Shown here one piece after another: positions 23,529-33,655 of a stretch of DNA of 64,000 nt. Positions within the stretch are counted from its first letter, which is position 1. Every line of letters begins with the position of its first letter. The position numbers and the translations under genes were made by a program. The notes under the pieces are model-generated. The model worked only from the letters and a program-made list of their open reading frames with translations, ran no database searches and was not told the origin of the DNA. The DNA comes from Candidatus Nanopelagicales bacterium (GTDB lineage: Bacteria > Actinomycetota > Actinomycetes > S36-B12): contig JAQTZL010000010.1 in NCBI GenBank assembly GCA_028687755.1, positions 1 through 64,000 on the forward strand, read 5' to 3'.

Positions 23529-25631
23529 GTGCCGCTCACCCACCCACAACGCTGGGATCCACTCGGCGTTCGCCCCGACGGAAATGGCGGCGCCTTCGCC
23601 GCGATCTGGGCCCAGGGTGCCAGTCAGGTATACCTCTGTACTTTTGATGATGAAGGCAATGAGCATCAAATTGAGCTAAATGAACGTGTCTTCAATATTT
23701 TCAATGCCCATATCCCGCATATGCCCGTGGGTACGCGCTATGGATTCAGAGTTCACGGCGACTGGAACCCTGCTATTGGGCACCGGTGGAATCCCAATAA
23801 ATTATTGATTGACCCCTACGCCAAAGCCATTGATGGTCAGCTCGTATTGAATACCGCTGTCAATGGCCACATTGGCAACGATGATCTTGCCTTTAATGCA
23901 GAAAACTCCGCACCGTACGTTCCTAAATCGGTTTTGACGGATACCAGCTTTGACTGGGGAAATGATCAAGCTCCCAATACGCCGTGGAGTGACACGGTTA
24001 TTTACGAGGCTCATGTCAAAGGCCTCACCAAGCTTCATCCCAGCGTTCCTGAGCACCAACGCGGCACCTACGCAGGCTTGGCCCATCCCAGCGTAATTGA
24101 GCACCTCGTTGCATGTGGTGTCACCGCAGTTGAGTTGCTCCCTATCCATCAGTTTGTGGATGAAGTTCACCTTATGGAACTTGGACTTACAAACTATTGG
24201 GGCTACAACTCCATTGGCTTCTTTGCTCCACATCACGCATACAGTTCAACGGGAAGCCGCGGCCAACAGGTCAACGAATTCAAGAACATGGTGAAGTCAT
24301 TACATGCTGCAGGCCTCGAAGTAATTCTTGATGTTGTCTACAACCACACCGCTGAAGGCAACCAATTCGGCCCAACACTCAGCTTCCGTGGAATTGATAA
24401 CGATGATTACTACCACCTCAGCCAAAACGGGCGCGCCTACTCTGATTACACAGGAACCGGAAACACTCTGAACCTTTCGAGTCCACATGTACTTCAGATG
24501 GTGATGGATTCGCTTCGATACTGGGTCACCGAAATGCATGTGGATGGTTTCCGTTTCGATCTGGCTTCTGCACTTGCCCGTTCAATGCACGATGTCGAAA
24601 TGCTGGGAACGTTCATGTCCACTCTTCAGCAGGATCCTGTTCTGCGCCGAGTCAAACTGATCGCAGAACCTTGGGATGTTGGCCCCGGCGGGTACCAAGT
24701 TGGCGAATTCCCACCGTTATGGACTGAATGGAATGACAAATACCGCGACTGCGTCCGTGACTGGTGGCGCGGAGCAGCTGGTATCGGCGAAATTGGTTGG
24801 CGCCTCACGGGTTCTGCGGACCTGTACGGAGAAGACGGGCGCCGTCCGTTTGCATCGATCAACTTCATCACGGCACACGATGGATTCACCATGAAGGATC
24901 TGGTGAGCTACGAACATAAACACAATTTGGCTAATGGTGAAGACAACCGCGATGGCACTGACAACAACCGTTCACGTAATTACGGAGTCGAGGGCCCGAC
25001 TTCAGACGAAGCCATCCTGAACGTTCGCGAACGCCAACTCCGAAACATGTTCGCGACTCTCGCGCTTTCTACTGGCGTTCCCATGATTACCGCAGGAGAT
25101 GAATTCGGACGAACTCAACTGGGCAATAACAACGCCTACTGCCAGGACAACGAAATTTCTTGGGTCAATTGGGATCTGTCACAGGCGCAATGGGATTTAC
25201 TCTCGTTCAACCAAAGAACAATGCAGATTCGACACAAGTACCGAACCTTCCGCCAGCGTTATCACTTCGATGGAAAACCACTTCACGAAGGCGGACCAAA
25301 AGACTTGGCTTGGATCGGCACCGATGGAAATGACATTCCCGCAGATGCCTGGCACCAAGGCGACCGCAGAACATTAGGAATGTTCATCACGGGCGAATTG
25401 CCACACAGTGATGAATTTTCGCCTCATGCCGATGCGTCATTCTTACTCATCATTCATGCCGGTGAAGGCCCTCAAGACTTCGTGTTGCCAGGCAGCCCTT
25501 ACGCGAACACGTACGTTTGTGAACTCGATAGTGCTGCGAACGTCAATGCAAACACGTGGCCGGAAATGCAAGCGGGAGCCACCGTGACGATGGCTCCATT
25601 GAGCTTGCTGCTGTTTCGTATCAGCAGTTAG
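23529..25631 (+). CDS. glgX: Glycogen debranching enzyme (isoamylase type, GH13)
   Basis: Hydrolyses alpha-1,6 branches of glycogen or limit dextrin. The 700-residue protein has an N-terminal CBM48-like domain (about 10-120), a GH13 barrel with VILDVVYNHT, nucleophile Asp344 in VDGFRFDLA, acid/base Glu380 in LIAEPWDVG and Asp451 in FITAHDGFT, and a C-terminal beta domain. The start is GTG 23529 with no ribosome binding site; TAGCGT ends six bases upstream, fitting a leaderless start. It converges with glgP, whose product, the phosphorylase, leaves the short branches that GlgX removes. Confidence 0.94.
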   Translation: MPLTHPQRWDPLGVRPDGNGGAFAAIWAQGASQVYLCTFDDEGNEHQIELNERVFNIFNAHIPHMPVGTRYGFRVHGDWNPAIGHRWNPNKLLIDPYAKAIDGQLVLNTAVNGHIGNDDLAFNAENSAPYVPKSVLTDTSFDWGNDQAPNTPWSDTVIYEAHVKGLTKLHPSVPEHQRGTYAGLAHPSVIEHLVACGVTAVELLPIHQFVDEVHLMELGLTNYWGYNSIGFFAPHHAYSSTGSRGQQVNEFKNMVKSLHAAGLEVILDVVYNHTAEGNQFGPTLSFRGIDNDDYYHLSQNGRAYSDYTGTGNTLNLSSPHVLQMVMDSLRYWVTEMHVDGFRFDLASALARSMHDVEMLGTFMSTLQQDPVLRRVKLIAEPWDVGPGGYQVGEFPPLWTEWNDKYRDCVRDWWRGAAGIGEIGWRLTGSADLYGEDGRRPFASINFITAHDGFTMKDLVSYEHKHNLANGEDNRDGTDNNRSRNYGVEGPTSDEAILNVRERQLRNMFATLALSTGVPMITAGDEFGRTQLGNNNAYCQDNEISWVNWDLSQAQWDLLSFNQRTMQIRHKYRTFRQRYHFDGKPLHEGGPKDLAWIGTDGNDIPADAWHQGDRRTLGMFITGELPHSDEFSPHADASFLLIIHAGEGPQDFVLPGSPYANTYVCELDSAANVNANTWPEMQAGATVTMAPLSLLLFRISS

Positions 25632-25636
25632 CGGAA

Positions 25637-28270
25637 CTATTTATCGAACTGCACTGGCTTTTCACCAGCATGAACTTCGGCAGCAACCACGGGCTGAATC
25701 TGTAATCCCATTTCCTGAGGCGATGCAAGACCGCGATGGTTAGGCAGGATTCGAACGGTGTAGCCAAATGGACCGTTCTGTGCCAAGTTCAACTTCAGCG
25801 AGTACAACCAGCGGTTTCCGTCATAACCCTCGACAACGCTCATTGCTGGAGTCTGCGCATTCACGATCACATCGAATGAATCAACACGACCATGCACAAC
25901 CTGCACAATGATGTCTTCAGGCTTGAGATCACCGAGTGCAACATAGGCACGGATTTCAACATCAGTTCCAAGGTTCACGGTGTCACCGACACCTTGAATC
26001 TCGACATGCTCAACACGCGCTGTTCCCCATGAACTGCGCACTTGGGATTTCCAAGCAGCAACTTCACGAGCAAGTGCGAAATTGTCAGCATTTGCCGCAC
26101 GACCTGCATGAGCTGCCGGCAAATACAACGTGTTGACGTAATCGCGAACCATGCGGCTAGCCAGCACCTTTGGCCCAAGCGTGCTCAAGGTATGACGAAC
26201 CATGCCGATCCATCGAGCAGGAACACCGTGAGCGTTGTTCTCGTAGAAAGTTGGCGCCACAGACTTTTCAATCAGGTCATACAACGCCGCTGCTTCAAGA
26301 TCATCACGATGATCAGGATCTTCAACACCATCAGCAGTTGGAATGGCCCAGCCATTTTGACCATCGAACCATTCATCCCACCAGCCATCGAGGATGGACA
26401 AGTTGAGTGCACCGTTGAGCGCTGCCTTCATGCCTGAGGTGCCAGATGCTTCAAGCGGACGAATCGGGTTGTTGAGCCACACATCGCAACCTGGGTACAG
26501 CAATGTTGCCATCGCCATGTCGTAATTTGGCAGGAACACGATCCGATGGCGAACGCCCTCTTCATCAGCAAACTGAACAAGTTCTTGAATGAGTTTCTTG
26601 CCGCCATCATCTGCAGGGTGTGACTTTCCGGCAACAACCAATTGCACCGGACGCTTCTCATCAAGTAACAGCGCACGCAAACGGTTCTTGTCGCGCAGCA
26701 TCAAGGTGAGTCGCTTATACGACGGCACGCGGCGAGCGAACCCAATAGTGAGAATGTCTGGATCCAACACGCCATCGATCCATTGGAGTTCAGCATCGCT
26801 TGCTCCACGCAAGAGCCAAGATTCACGAAGTCTCTTACGAGCGTCTTCGATCAGCACTTCGCGCAGCTGACGCTTAACTGCCCAGATACGTTCATCTGAC
26901 GCTTGCGCGATTGCTTCCCATCCTTGCGCTTCGTTCAGTAATCCGGCGTTATCAGCACTCAGCGCTAAATCGCGAATCTGACGGGATACCCACGTAGGGG
27001 CGTGTACACCATTGGTGATCGATGTGATTGGCACATCCTCGGCGTCAAACCCCGCCCACAGACCCGCGAACATTCCGCGGGACACCACACCGTGCAACAA
27101 ACTCACGCCGTTTGCGCGACCCGCAATGCGCAGTCCCATGACAGCCATGTTGAAGACGCTGGGATCTCCACCTTCGTAATCCTCAGTGCCCAACGCGAGA
27201 ATGCGTTCAACAGGAACACCATCTGCCGCGTTATCGCCACCAAAGGTCTTAGCTACGAGATCGCGTGGGAATCGGTCAATTCCTGCAGGTACCGGGGTGT
27301 GCGTGGTGAACACCGTCCCTGCGCGCACTGCTTCGAATGCTTCGTCATATGACAAGCCCCGATCTGATTGCACGAGTTCGCGAATGCGCTCAAGGCCCAA
27401 GAATCCAGCGTGACCTTCGTTGGTATGGAAAACCTCAGGCGCAGGTGCGCCGGTAATGCGGCAGTAGGCGCGAAGTGCACGAACACCACCAATGCCGAGC
27501 AACATTTCTTGGTGTAGGCGATGCTCTCCACCACCTCCGTACAGGCGGTCAGTGACTTCACGTTCGGTTGGTGCATTTTCTTCTACATCGGAGTCAAGCA
27601 TCAGTAGCGGAACACTGCCAACTTGCGCTACCCAAATATGTGCGTGAATCACACGCCCACCATTGAGACCAACAGCAACCTTCGCTGGGCTGCCATCTGC
27701 TTCACGAAGCAAGGTGACGGGGCTGCCATCTGGATCACACACTGGGTAGCGCTCCATCTGCCAACCATCACGCGAAAGTGACTGATTGAAGTAGCCGGCG
27801 CGATAGAACAAACCAAGAGCAATGATCGGTACGCCGAGATCACTTGCAGTCTTTAAATGATCACCAGCCAGAATGCCCAAGCCACCTGAGTACTGAGGCA
27901 AAGCCGCGGTCACACCAAATTCCGGTGAGAAATACGCAATGCCTGCTGCAGCTTCGTTACCCAGTGACTGATACCAGCGATCACTGGTGAGGTAGCCGCG
28001 CAACTTGTTCACACGCTGCTCAACCCAACCGACATAACCATCATCATTGGCGAGTTCAGCCAGGCGCTCCGCTGACACTTCTCCGAGCAAGCGAACAGGG
28101 TCTTCGCCTACCGCCTGCCAAAGATCATGATCAATGGCCGCGAACAGATCGCGGGTTTCAGGATCCCAAGACCAATGCAGATTGAGGCTGAGTTCCTCAA
28201 GGGCTGCAAGGCGCGCTGGAAGGACAGTTCGGACGGTGAATCGGCGTATGGCTCTCACGTGAAAAACCAT
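25637..28270 (-). CDS. glgP: Alpha-glucan phosphorylase (GT35, actinobacterial type)
   Basis: Releases glucose 1-phosphate from the ends of alpha-1,4-glucan, using PLP. The 877-residue protein matches M. tuberculosis GlgP (Rv1328) closely, with the N-terminal DUF3417-type region (RRFTVRTVLPARL, then LHWSWDP), the glucan-binding YSGGLGILAGDHLK, and PLP Lys615 in EASGTSGMKAALNG. The start is uncertain: ATG 28270, or GTG 28258, which matches the mycobacterial start better; neither has a clear Shine-Dalgarno sequence. It is divergent from glgE across about 140 bases and ends five bases from the glgX stop. Confidence 0.94.
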   Translation of the reverse strand: MVFHVRAIRRFTVRTVLPARLAALEELSLNLHWSWDPETRDLFAAIDHDLWQAVGEDPVRLLGEVSAERLAELANDDGYVGWVEQRVNKLRGYLTSDRWYQSLGNEAAAGIAYFSPEFGVTAALPQYSGGLGILAGDHLKTASDLGVPIIALGLFYRAGYFNQSLSRDGWQMERYPVCDPDGSPVTLLREADGSPAKVAVGLNGGRVIHAHIWVAQVGSVPLLMLDSDVEENAPTEREVTDRLYGGGGEHRLHQEMLLGIGGVRALRAYCRITGAPAPEVFHTNEGHAGFLGLERIRELVQSDRGLSYDEAFEAVRAGTVFTTHTPVPAGIDRFPRDLVAKTFGGDNAADGVPVERILALGTEDYEGGDPSVFNMAVMGLRIAGRANGVSLLHGVVSRGMFAGLWAGFDAEDVPITSITNGVHAPTWVSRQIRDLALSADNAGLLNEAQGWEAIAQASDERIWAVKRQLREVLIEDARKRLRESWLLRGASDAELQWIDGVLDPDILTIGFARRVPSYKRLTLMLRDKNRLRALLLDEKRPVQLVVAGKSHPADDGGKKLIQELVQFADEEGVRHRIVFLPNYDMAMATLLYPGCDVWLNNPIRPLEASGTSGMKAALNGALNLSILDGWWDEWFDGQNGWAIPTADGVEDPDHRDDLEAAALYDLIEKSVAPTFYENNAHGVPARWIGMVRHTLSTLGPKVLASRMVRDYVNTLYLPAAHAGRAANADNFALAREVAAWKSQVRSSWGTARVEHVEIQGVGDTVNLGTDVEIRAYVALGDLKPEDIIVQVVHGRVDSFDVIVNAQTPAMSVVEGYDGNRWLYSLKLNLAQNGPFGYTVRILPNHRGLASPQEMGLQIQPVVAAEVHAGEKPVQFDK

Positions 28271-28412
28271 AGCCGATATGACAGCGTTTACATCACCGAG
28301 GAGGTCACAGCCATGTGAATTTCAGGAAACATTTAGGTACCTACCGGGCTAAACGGGCGCCCTTGACGCGACGGACTGCCAGATTCCCCCATTCGCGGGT
28401 ACGGTTTGGGTC

Positions 28413-30473
28413 ATGTCCCGAATCGGAAAACCTCGGTCAGAATCTGACGTAAGCCTTTCCAATTCGCCATGGCTAGCCCCGGTCACCACAGTGGCCGCAG
28501 AGCTCTCAGGCCGCTTCCCGATCACTGATATTTCGCCTGTTGTTCTTGGCGGTAGACGAGCCGCAGCCGCTGCTGCCGGCGAATTAATTCCCATTCGAGC
28601 CACGGCCTTTCGCGAAGGTCACGACAGCTTGGGAGTTGAGGTCGTGCTTCATAACCCAGATGGCCAAGAACATTCCCGAGTGCGCATGCGCGCTAATAAC
28701 GACGGCCTGGACACCTGGAGCGCACATGTGCGTCCAGACGCCATGGGGCTGTGGCATTTCAACATTGAAGCGTGGGGTGATCCTTGGGGAACGTGGACCC
28801 ATCGAGCTGAAATTAAGATTCCAGCAAATCTTGATGTTGATCTTGAATGTGAAGAAGGGGCGCGCATTCTTGAACGCGCGCTTGCGGCATTCAGTGGTGC
28901 GAACCACACACTTCTTTCAACAGTCATCAGCACGCTGCGTTCACAATTGCCCCCTCTTGTGAAACTTGCCGCAGCAACTGATCCTCAAGTTGAGCGAGCA
29001 ATGCACGACAACCCGCTTCGTGAATTTGTTACCACGAGTGGCCCGTGGCCACTGCGCGTGCAACGCCGCCGTGCACTTGTTGGCGCTTGGTACGAAATGT
29101 TTCCACGCAGTGAAGGCGCAGATGTTGCGAAGAAAACATCAGGCACGTTTCGCGCCGCAACTCAACGCCTCAATGCGATTGCCGACATGGGTTTCGATGT
29201 TGTGTATGTGCCACCCATTCACCCAGTAGGTGAAGTCAACCGCAAAGGTCCAAATAACACGTTGACACCTAAGGCAGGGGACCCCGGGTCACCTTGGGCA
29301 ATTGGATCAAAGGCCGGGGGGCACGATGCTGTGCATCCTGACCTTGGAACGTTGAAGGATTTTGCTGCATTTGTGAAACATGCAAATGCACTCGGTATGG
29401 AAATTGCACTCGACCTTGCATTGCAAGCTGCACCTGATCATCCGTGGGTAACTGCCCACCCTGAGTGGTTCACTACCCGCGCTGATGGAAGCATTGCCTA
29501 CGCTGAAAATCCACCGAAAAAATACCAAGACATTTACCCACTGAATTTCGATAACGATCCTGAAGGCCTGTACCTCGAGGTTGAACGTGTAACGCGATTT
29601 TGGGTTGAACATGGAGTTCGAATTTTCCGCGTTGATAACCCACACACCAAGCCCGTGTGGGTGTGGGAACGACTCATCGCCGCGATCAATGCAACAGATC
29701 CTGATGTACTTTTCTTAGCGGAAGCTTTCACTCGCCCACCAATGATGCGCGCGCTTGCCGAAGTTGGATTTCAGCAAAGTTACACCTATTTCACTTGGCG
29801 CAATGAACGCGGGGAAATTGAGCAATACCTCAACCAACTCGCTTCCAGCGCCGCTGAGTCAATGCGCCCGAACCTCTTCACGAATACTCCCGACATATTG
29901 ACTGAGTATCTTCAAGACGGTGGACCGCATGCGTTCGCAATCCGCGCGGTACTCGCTGCAACCTTGGCTCCTACCTATGGCATTTACAGCGGATTTGAAC
30001 TCTTCGAGCATGTAGCGCTCAAACCTGGTAGCGAGGAGTACCTCGATACCGAGAAGTTCCAATACCGTCCTCGCGATTGGCAGCAGGCCGATGAACTTGG
30101 CATCACGCTTGCACCGATGCTGACCAAGCTCAATCAGATTCGTCGCAATCACCCCGCTCTTCAAGACCTACGTTCCTTGAAATTCCATGCCAGCGATAAC
30201 CCGAATGTCATTGCCTTTTCTAAACACGATCAAGGCGACACGATTTTGGTGGTCGTAAATCTAGATTCCTACAACGAACACCACAGCAATATCTGGTGGG
30301 ATATGCCCGCTTTTGGTCTCGAATGGAACGAACGCTTTATTGCGCAAGACCTCTTGAACGACCACTCTTGGACCTGGGAGCAGCACACATATGTACGCCT
30401 AGCACCATGGGAACAGGTCGCTCACGTGATTTACCTACCGAAGGGGTCATCAGATGGCAGCGCAATCCGCTAG
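28413..30473 (+). CDS. glgE: Alpha-1,4-glucan:maltose-1-phosphate maltosyltransferase
   Basis: Transfers maltosyl units from maltose 1-phosphate onto alpha-1,4-glucan, the key step of the GlgE glycogen pathway. The 686 residues include an N-terminal beta domain, a helical domain N (about 150-230), a GH13_3 barrel with VVYVPPIHPVGEVNRKG, nucleophile Asp408 in IFRVDNPHTKP and acid/base Glu437 in LFLAEAFTRP; the 29-residue spacing between them equals that in Streptomyces GlgE. TACGGT lies seven bases before the ATG and no ribosome binding site is seen. It overlaps glgB by 20 bases, so the two are co-expressed. The enzymes that make maltose 1-phosphate (TreS/Mak or GlgM) are not in this window. 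Confidence 0.95.
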   Translation: MSRIGKPRSESDVSLSNSPWLAPVTTVAAELSGRFPITDISPVVLGGRRAAAAAAGELIPIRATAFREGHDSLGVEVVLHNPDGQEHSRVRMRANNDGLDTWSAHVRPDAMGLWHFNIEAWGDPWGTWTHRAEIKIPANLDVDLECEEGARILERALAAFSGANHTLLSTVISTLRSQLPPLVKLAAATDPQVERAMHDNPLREFVTTSGPWPLRVQRRRALVGAWYEMFPRSEGADVAKKTSGTFRAATQRLNAIADMGFDVVYVPPIHPVGEVNRKGPNNTLTPKAGDPGSPWAIGSKAGGHDAVHPDLGTLKDFAAFVKHANALGMEIALDLALQAAPDHPWVTAHPEWFTTRADGSIAYAENPPKKYQDIYPLNFDNDPEGLYLEVERVTRFWVEHGVRIFRVDNPHTKPVWVWERLIAAINATDPDVLFLAEAFTRPPMMRALAEVGFQQSYTYFTWRNERGEIEQYLNQLASSAAESMRPNLFTNTPDILTEYLQDGGPHAFAIRAVLAATLAPTYGIYSGFELFEHVALKPGSEEYLDTEKFQYRPRDWQQADELGITLAPMLTKLNQIRRNHPALQDLRSLKFHASDNPNVIAFSKHDQGDTILVVVNLDSYNEHHSNIWWDMPAFGLEWNERFIAQDLLNDHSWTWEQHTYVRLAPWEQVAHVIYLPKGSSDGSAIR

Positions 30474-32646
30474 CACCATCGTTATCCCCCAAAGCGATCT
30501 TGATCGCATTGTCGATGGATGGCATCACGACCCTCACAGCATTCTTGGCCCACATATTGGAACCGACTCGGTCACTATTCGCGCGCTTCGACCATTAGCA
30601 AAAGCCGTCACAGTGGTGACGCCGACTTCACGTATTCCGATGACACATGAATACCGTGGAATTTGGTATGCAATCGTGTCGGGAACGCAAATTCCTACCT
30701 ACGCGCTCGACACAACGTACGACCAGGAAGTAATTCCTGGAGACGATCCATACCGATTTCTACCTACCTTGGGCGATGTTGATCTTCATCTCATTAGCGA
30801 GGGTCGTCACGAGGAACTCTGGAACGCACTGGGTGCTCATGTGCGCACCTACGACACTCCCCTAGGCCAAGTCACCGGCACATCGTTTGCCGTGTGGGCG
30901 CCAAGTGCTCAAGGTGTTCGTGTCAGTGGTGACTTCAACTTCTGGGATGGCACCGCACACCCAATGCGCTCCTTGGGTTCAACGGGTGTGTGGGAATTAT
31001 TCATTCCCAATATTGGTAACGGTGTCACGTACAAATATCAAATCCTTGGGCAAGACGGAGTCTGGCGCGATAAAGCTGATCCGATGGCGTATGCCACTGA
31101 GGTTCCACCAGCATCCGGTTCACGTGTTTTCACTTCGACACATCAGTGGACCGACCACGCCTGGCTTGCGCAGCGCGCCGCAAAAGATCCGCATCGCAAC
31201 CCCATCAGCATTTATGAAGTGCACTTAGGTTCATGGCGCGAAGGCTTGACCTATCGAGAACTTGCTACGGAACTCGTTGAGTATGTAAAGCGAACGGGAT
31301 TCACTCACGTTGAATTCATGCCACTTGCTGAGCACCCATATTCACCATCTTGGGGCTACCACGTGACTTCGTACTTTGCGCCATCGTCACGCTTTGGCTC
31401 ACCTGATGACTTGCGTTTTCTGATTGACGCACTTCACAACGCGGGCATCGGTGTCATCGTTGACTGGGTTCCTGCACACTTCGCCACTGACCCGTGGGCA
31501 TTGGTGAAGTTTGACGGATCTGCACTCTACGAACATCCAGATCCAAGTCGCGGTGAGCACCCTGACTGGGGTTCATTTATTTTCAATTACGGACGCACAG
31601 AAGTACGTAACTTCTTGGTTTCGAATGCCATTTACTGGCTCGAGGAGTACCACGTTGATGGCCTTCGGGTAGACGGCGTGGCTTCAATGTTGTACTTGGA
31701 TTACTCGCGAAAAGCTGGTGAGTGGTACCCCAACCAATTTGGTGGTCGCGAAAACCTTGAAGCCGTTCAGTTCTTACAAGAGATGAATGCAACGGTATAC
31801 AAGCGAGTACCCGGCGTTATGACTATCGCAGAGGAATCAACTGCGTGGCCAGGCGTTACCCAGCCAACATTTAATGGTGGGCTTGGCTTTGGCTTTAAAT
31901 GGAATATGGGCTGGATGCACGACTCGCTTGATTACGTCGAGCATGAGCCGATTCATCGCCAGTATCACCACAATGAAATGACCTTTTCAATGGTCTACGC
32001 CTATAGCGAGCGATTCATTTTGCCAATTTCGCATGATGAAGTCGTGCACGGTAAAGGTTCACTCATCGGCAAGATGCCTGGTGATCGTTGGCAACAGCTT
32101 GCCAATTTGCGCGCGTATCTCGGCTTCATGTGGGCTCACCCTGGGAAGAACTTGTTGTTCATGGGTTCAGAATTCGCGCAATCCCAAGAATGGAACAGCG
32201 AAAAGAGCCTTGAATGGTGGCTCCTTGAATACCCAGAACATCAGGGCGCCCTAGCAGCAGTAATCGACCTCAACCGAGTCTATAAAGAAACACCAGCACT
32301 CTGGCAATTAGATGATCAACCACGTGGCTTTGAGTGGATTAATGCCAATGATGCGGAAGCCAATGTGTTTTCCTGGCTTCGCTGGGATGAGTCAGGCAGT
32401 TGCGTTGCGGTCATCATCAACATGTCGCCGGTGCCGCATCAGAACTACCGCATTGCCTTGCCTTTTGTTGGTACATGGCAAGAACTTCTCAACACTGACG
32501 CACTGCACTATGGCGGCTCAGGACTGGGCAATCAAGGCGAAGTGACTGCGCTACCTAATGCTTGGAATGGACGACCAGCGTCAGCAGATGTAGTGGTTCC
32601 ACCACTCTCAGCGGTGTATCTCTATTTCGATCGCGCTCGCAACTAA
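30454..32646 (+). CDS. glgB: 1,4-alpha-glucan branching enzyme
   Basis: Makes alpha-1,6 branches in alpha-glucan. The 730-residue protein has the full GlgB layout: an N-terminal domain (about 1-115), a CBM48 (about 130-230), and a GH13_9 barrel with EFMPLAEHPYSPSWGY, nucleophile Asp407 in VDGLRVDGVASM, acid/base Glu460 in TIAEESTAW and the transition-state Asp in SHDEVVHGKGSL. The start ATG lies inside the end of glgE, with AAGGGG about nine bases upstream. The pair glgE-glgB makes the branched polymer in the GlgE pathway. Confidence 0.96.
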   Translation: MAAQSASTIVIPQSDLDRIVDGWHHDPHSILGPHIGTDSVTIRALRPLAKAVTVVTPTSRIPMTHEYRGIWYAIVSGTQIPTYALDTTYDQEVIPGDDPYRFLPTLGDVDLHLISEGRHEELWNALGAHVRTYDTPLGQVTGTSFAVWAPSAQGVRVSGDFNFWDGTAHPMRSLGSTGVWELFIPNIGNGVTYKYQILGQDGVWRDKADPMAYATEVPPASGSRVFTSTHQWTDHAWLAQRAAKDPHRNPISIYEVHLGSWREGLTYRELATELVEYVKRTGFTHVEFMPLAEHPYSPSWGYHVTSYFAPSSRFGSPDDLRFLIDALHNAGIGVIVDWVPAHFATDPWALVKFDGSALYEHPDPSRGEHPDWGSFIFNYGRTEVRNFLVSNAIYWLEEYHVDGLRVDGVASMLYLDYSRKAGEWYPNQFGGRENLEAVQFLQEMNATVYKRVPGVMTIAEESTAWPGVTQPTFNGGLGFGFKWNMGWMHDSLDYVEHEPIHRQYHHNEMTFSMVYAYSERFILPISHDEVVHGKGSLIGKMPGDRWQQLANLRAYLGFMWAHPGKNLLFMGSEFAQSQEWNSEKSLEWWLLEYPEHQGALAAVIDLNRVYKETPALWQLDDQPRGFEWINANDAEANVFSWLRWDESGSCVAVIINMSPVPHQNYRIALPFVGTWQELLNTDALHYGGSGLGNQGEVTALPNAWNGRPASADVVVPPLSAVYLYFDRARN

Positions 32647-32659
32647 CTCTTAAGCACGA

Positions 32660-33574
32660 TTAGAAAAGTGCACTCGCCAAAGCGGTGCGTGCAGGAACTA
32701 CCGCTGGCTCGTCCCCCGCAATCATGAACAGTTCGAGCAAGCGGGTGCGCAAGCGTGCTCGATCGTCGCCGGCGGTGACTTTGATCGCTGCGATCAAGCG
32801 ACTAAACGCAGATTCCCAGTTTCCGTTCAGTACATCGGAATCAGCGAGATCCATTTGCGCATCGACATCATTGACTGCCGCAGCGGGATTGAGCACTGCG
32901 GATTCAGTGCGTCCATACAAACCAACCATGGCCAACCCTGCTTGCGCATCAACATCATTCGGTGTCACCGCGAGCACTGCTTGATACGCATTCGCAGCTG
33001 CTTGCCAATCGCCAGCTTCAATTGCATCGAAGGCAGCGGCGAAGCGAGGATCAATTGGTTCCTCTTCGCTCACGATTTCATCCAGAACCTGTGGAGCCTC
33101 ACCAACAGTTCCAGTGACGCCCTGCTGCGCCGCAATCTTCAGGACTTCAGCGATCACCGCACGAATTTGCGCTTCCGGTTGAGCGCCTTGGAACAGTGCA
33201 GCAGGTTGTCCCTTAATCACTGCGAACACGGATGGAACTGACTGCACCTGGAAGGCCTGAGCTAAACGTGGCTGCGCATCAACGTCGATCTTTGCCAAGA
33301 TCCATTTGCCGCCGGATTCTGCGGCCAGCTTTTCCAACACTGGAGAAAGTTGCTTGCAAGGGCCACACCAGGTTGCCCAGAGATCCAAGATCACTGGAAC
33401 TGTTTCGGACTGGTCAATGACTGCGGATTGAAAACTTGCTTCCGTGACATCAATGACGACGCCCTCAGGCGCATTGGCCATGGCCGCTGCTGCTTGTTCT
33501 TGTTGTTGACGGGCTACCGCAAGGGCACCTAAATCAATAGCCCCGCGGCCGGCAAAAGGGGTGTTCACGTGCAT
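32660..33574 (-). CDS. Thioredoxin-domain protein with TPR tail (CnoX/YbbN-like)
   Basis: A 304-residue protein with an N-terminal linker, a thioredoxin fold with an intact Cys70-Gly-Pro-Cys73 site (WATWCGPCK), and a C-terminal alpha-helical tetratricopeptide-like region (about 165-304). The layout is that of CnoX/YbbN co-chaperones, which protect clients from oxidation and hand them to chaperonins. The closest remembered relative by sequence and position is Rv1324 near glgB. I start at ATG 33574; the frame opens nine codons earlier. It converges with glgB (13-base gap) and is divergent from the Rrf2 gene. Confidence 0.88.
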   Translation of the reverse strand: MHVNTPFAGRGAIDLGALAVARQQQEQAAAAMANAPEGVVIDVTEASFQSAVIDQSETVPVILDLWATWCGPCKQLSPVLEKLAAESGGKWILAKIDVDAQPRLAQAFQVQSVPSVFAVIKGQPAALFQGAQPEAQIRAVIAEVLKIAAQQGVTGTVGEAPQVLDEIVSEEEPIDPRFAAAFDAIEAGDWQAAANAYQAVLAVTPNDVDAQAGLAMVGLYGRTESAVLNPAAAVNDVDAQMDLADSDVLNGNWESAFSRLIAAIKVTAGDDRARLRTRLLELFMIAGDEPAVVPARTALASALF

Positions 33575-33621
33575 ATTCTTGCTTATCGCGGCGAGGTTCA
33601 TGACACACGACCGAACTCGGC

Positions 33622-33646
33622 TAGCATTTCCCCTAAATTTGAGGAG
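33622..33646 (+). promoter_or_regulatory. Putative -10 box and ribosome binding site of the Rrf2 gene
   Basis: TAGCAT at 33622-33627 is a plausible -10 box. GAGGAG at 33641-33646 lies nine bases before the GTG at 33656 and decides that start over the upstream ATG at 33569. Confidence 0.45.
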
Positions 33647-33655
33647 AATAGCGAC

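Noticed and set aside
25608-25627. Six-bp CTGCTG/CAGCAG hairpin at the end of glgX as terminator
   Set aside because: Short stem, within coding sequence and without a U-tract; likely codon-driven chance.
32650-32675. GCAC/GTGC pair between glgB and the CnoX-like gene
   Set aside because: Four-bp stem with a long loop; not enough for a terminator call.
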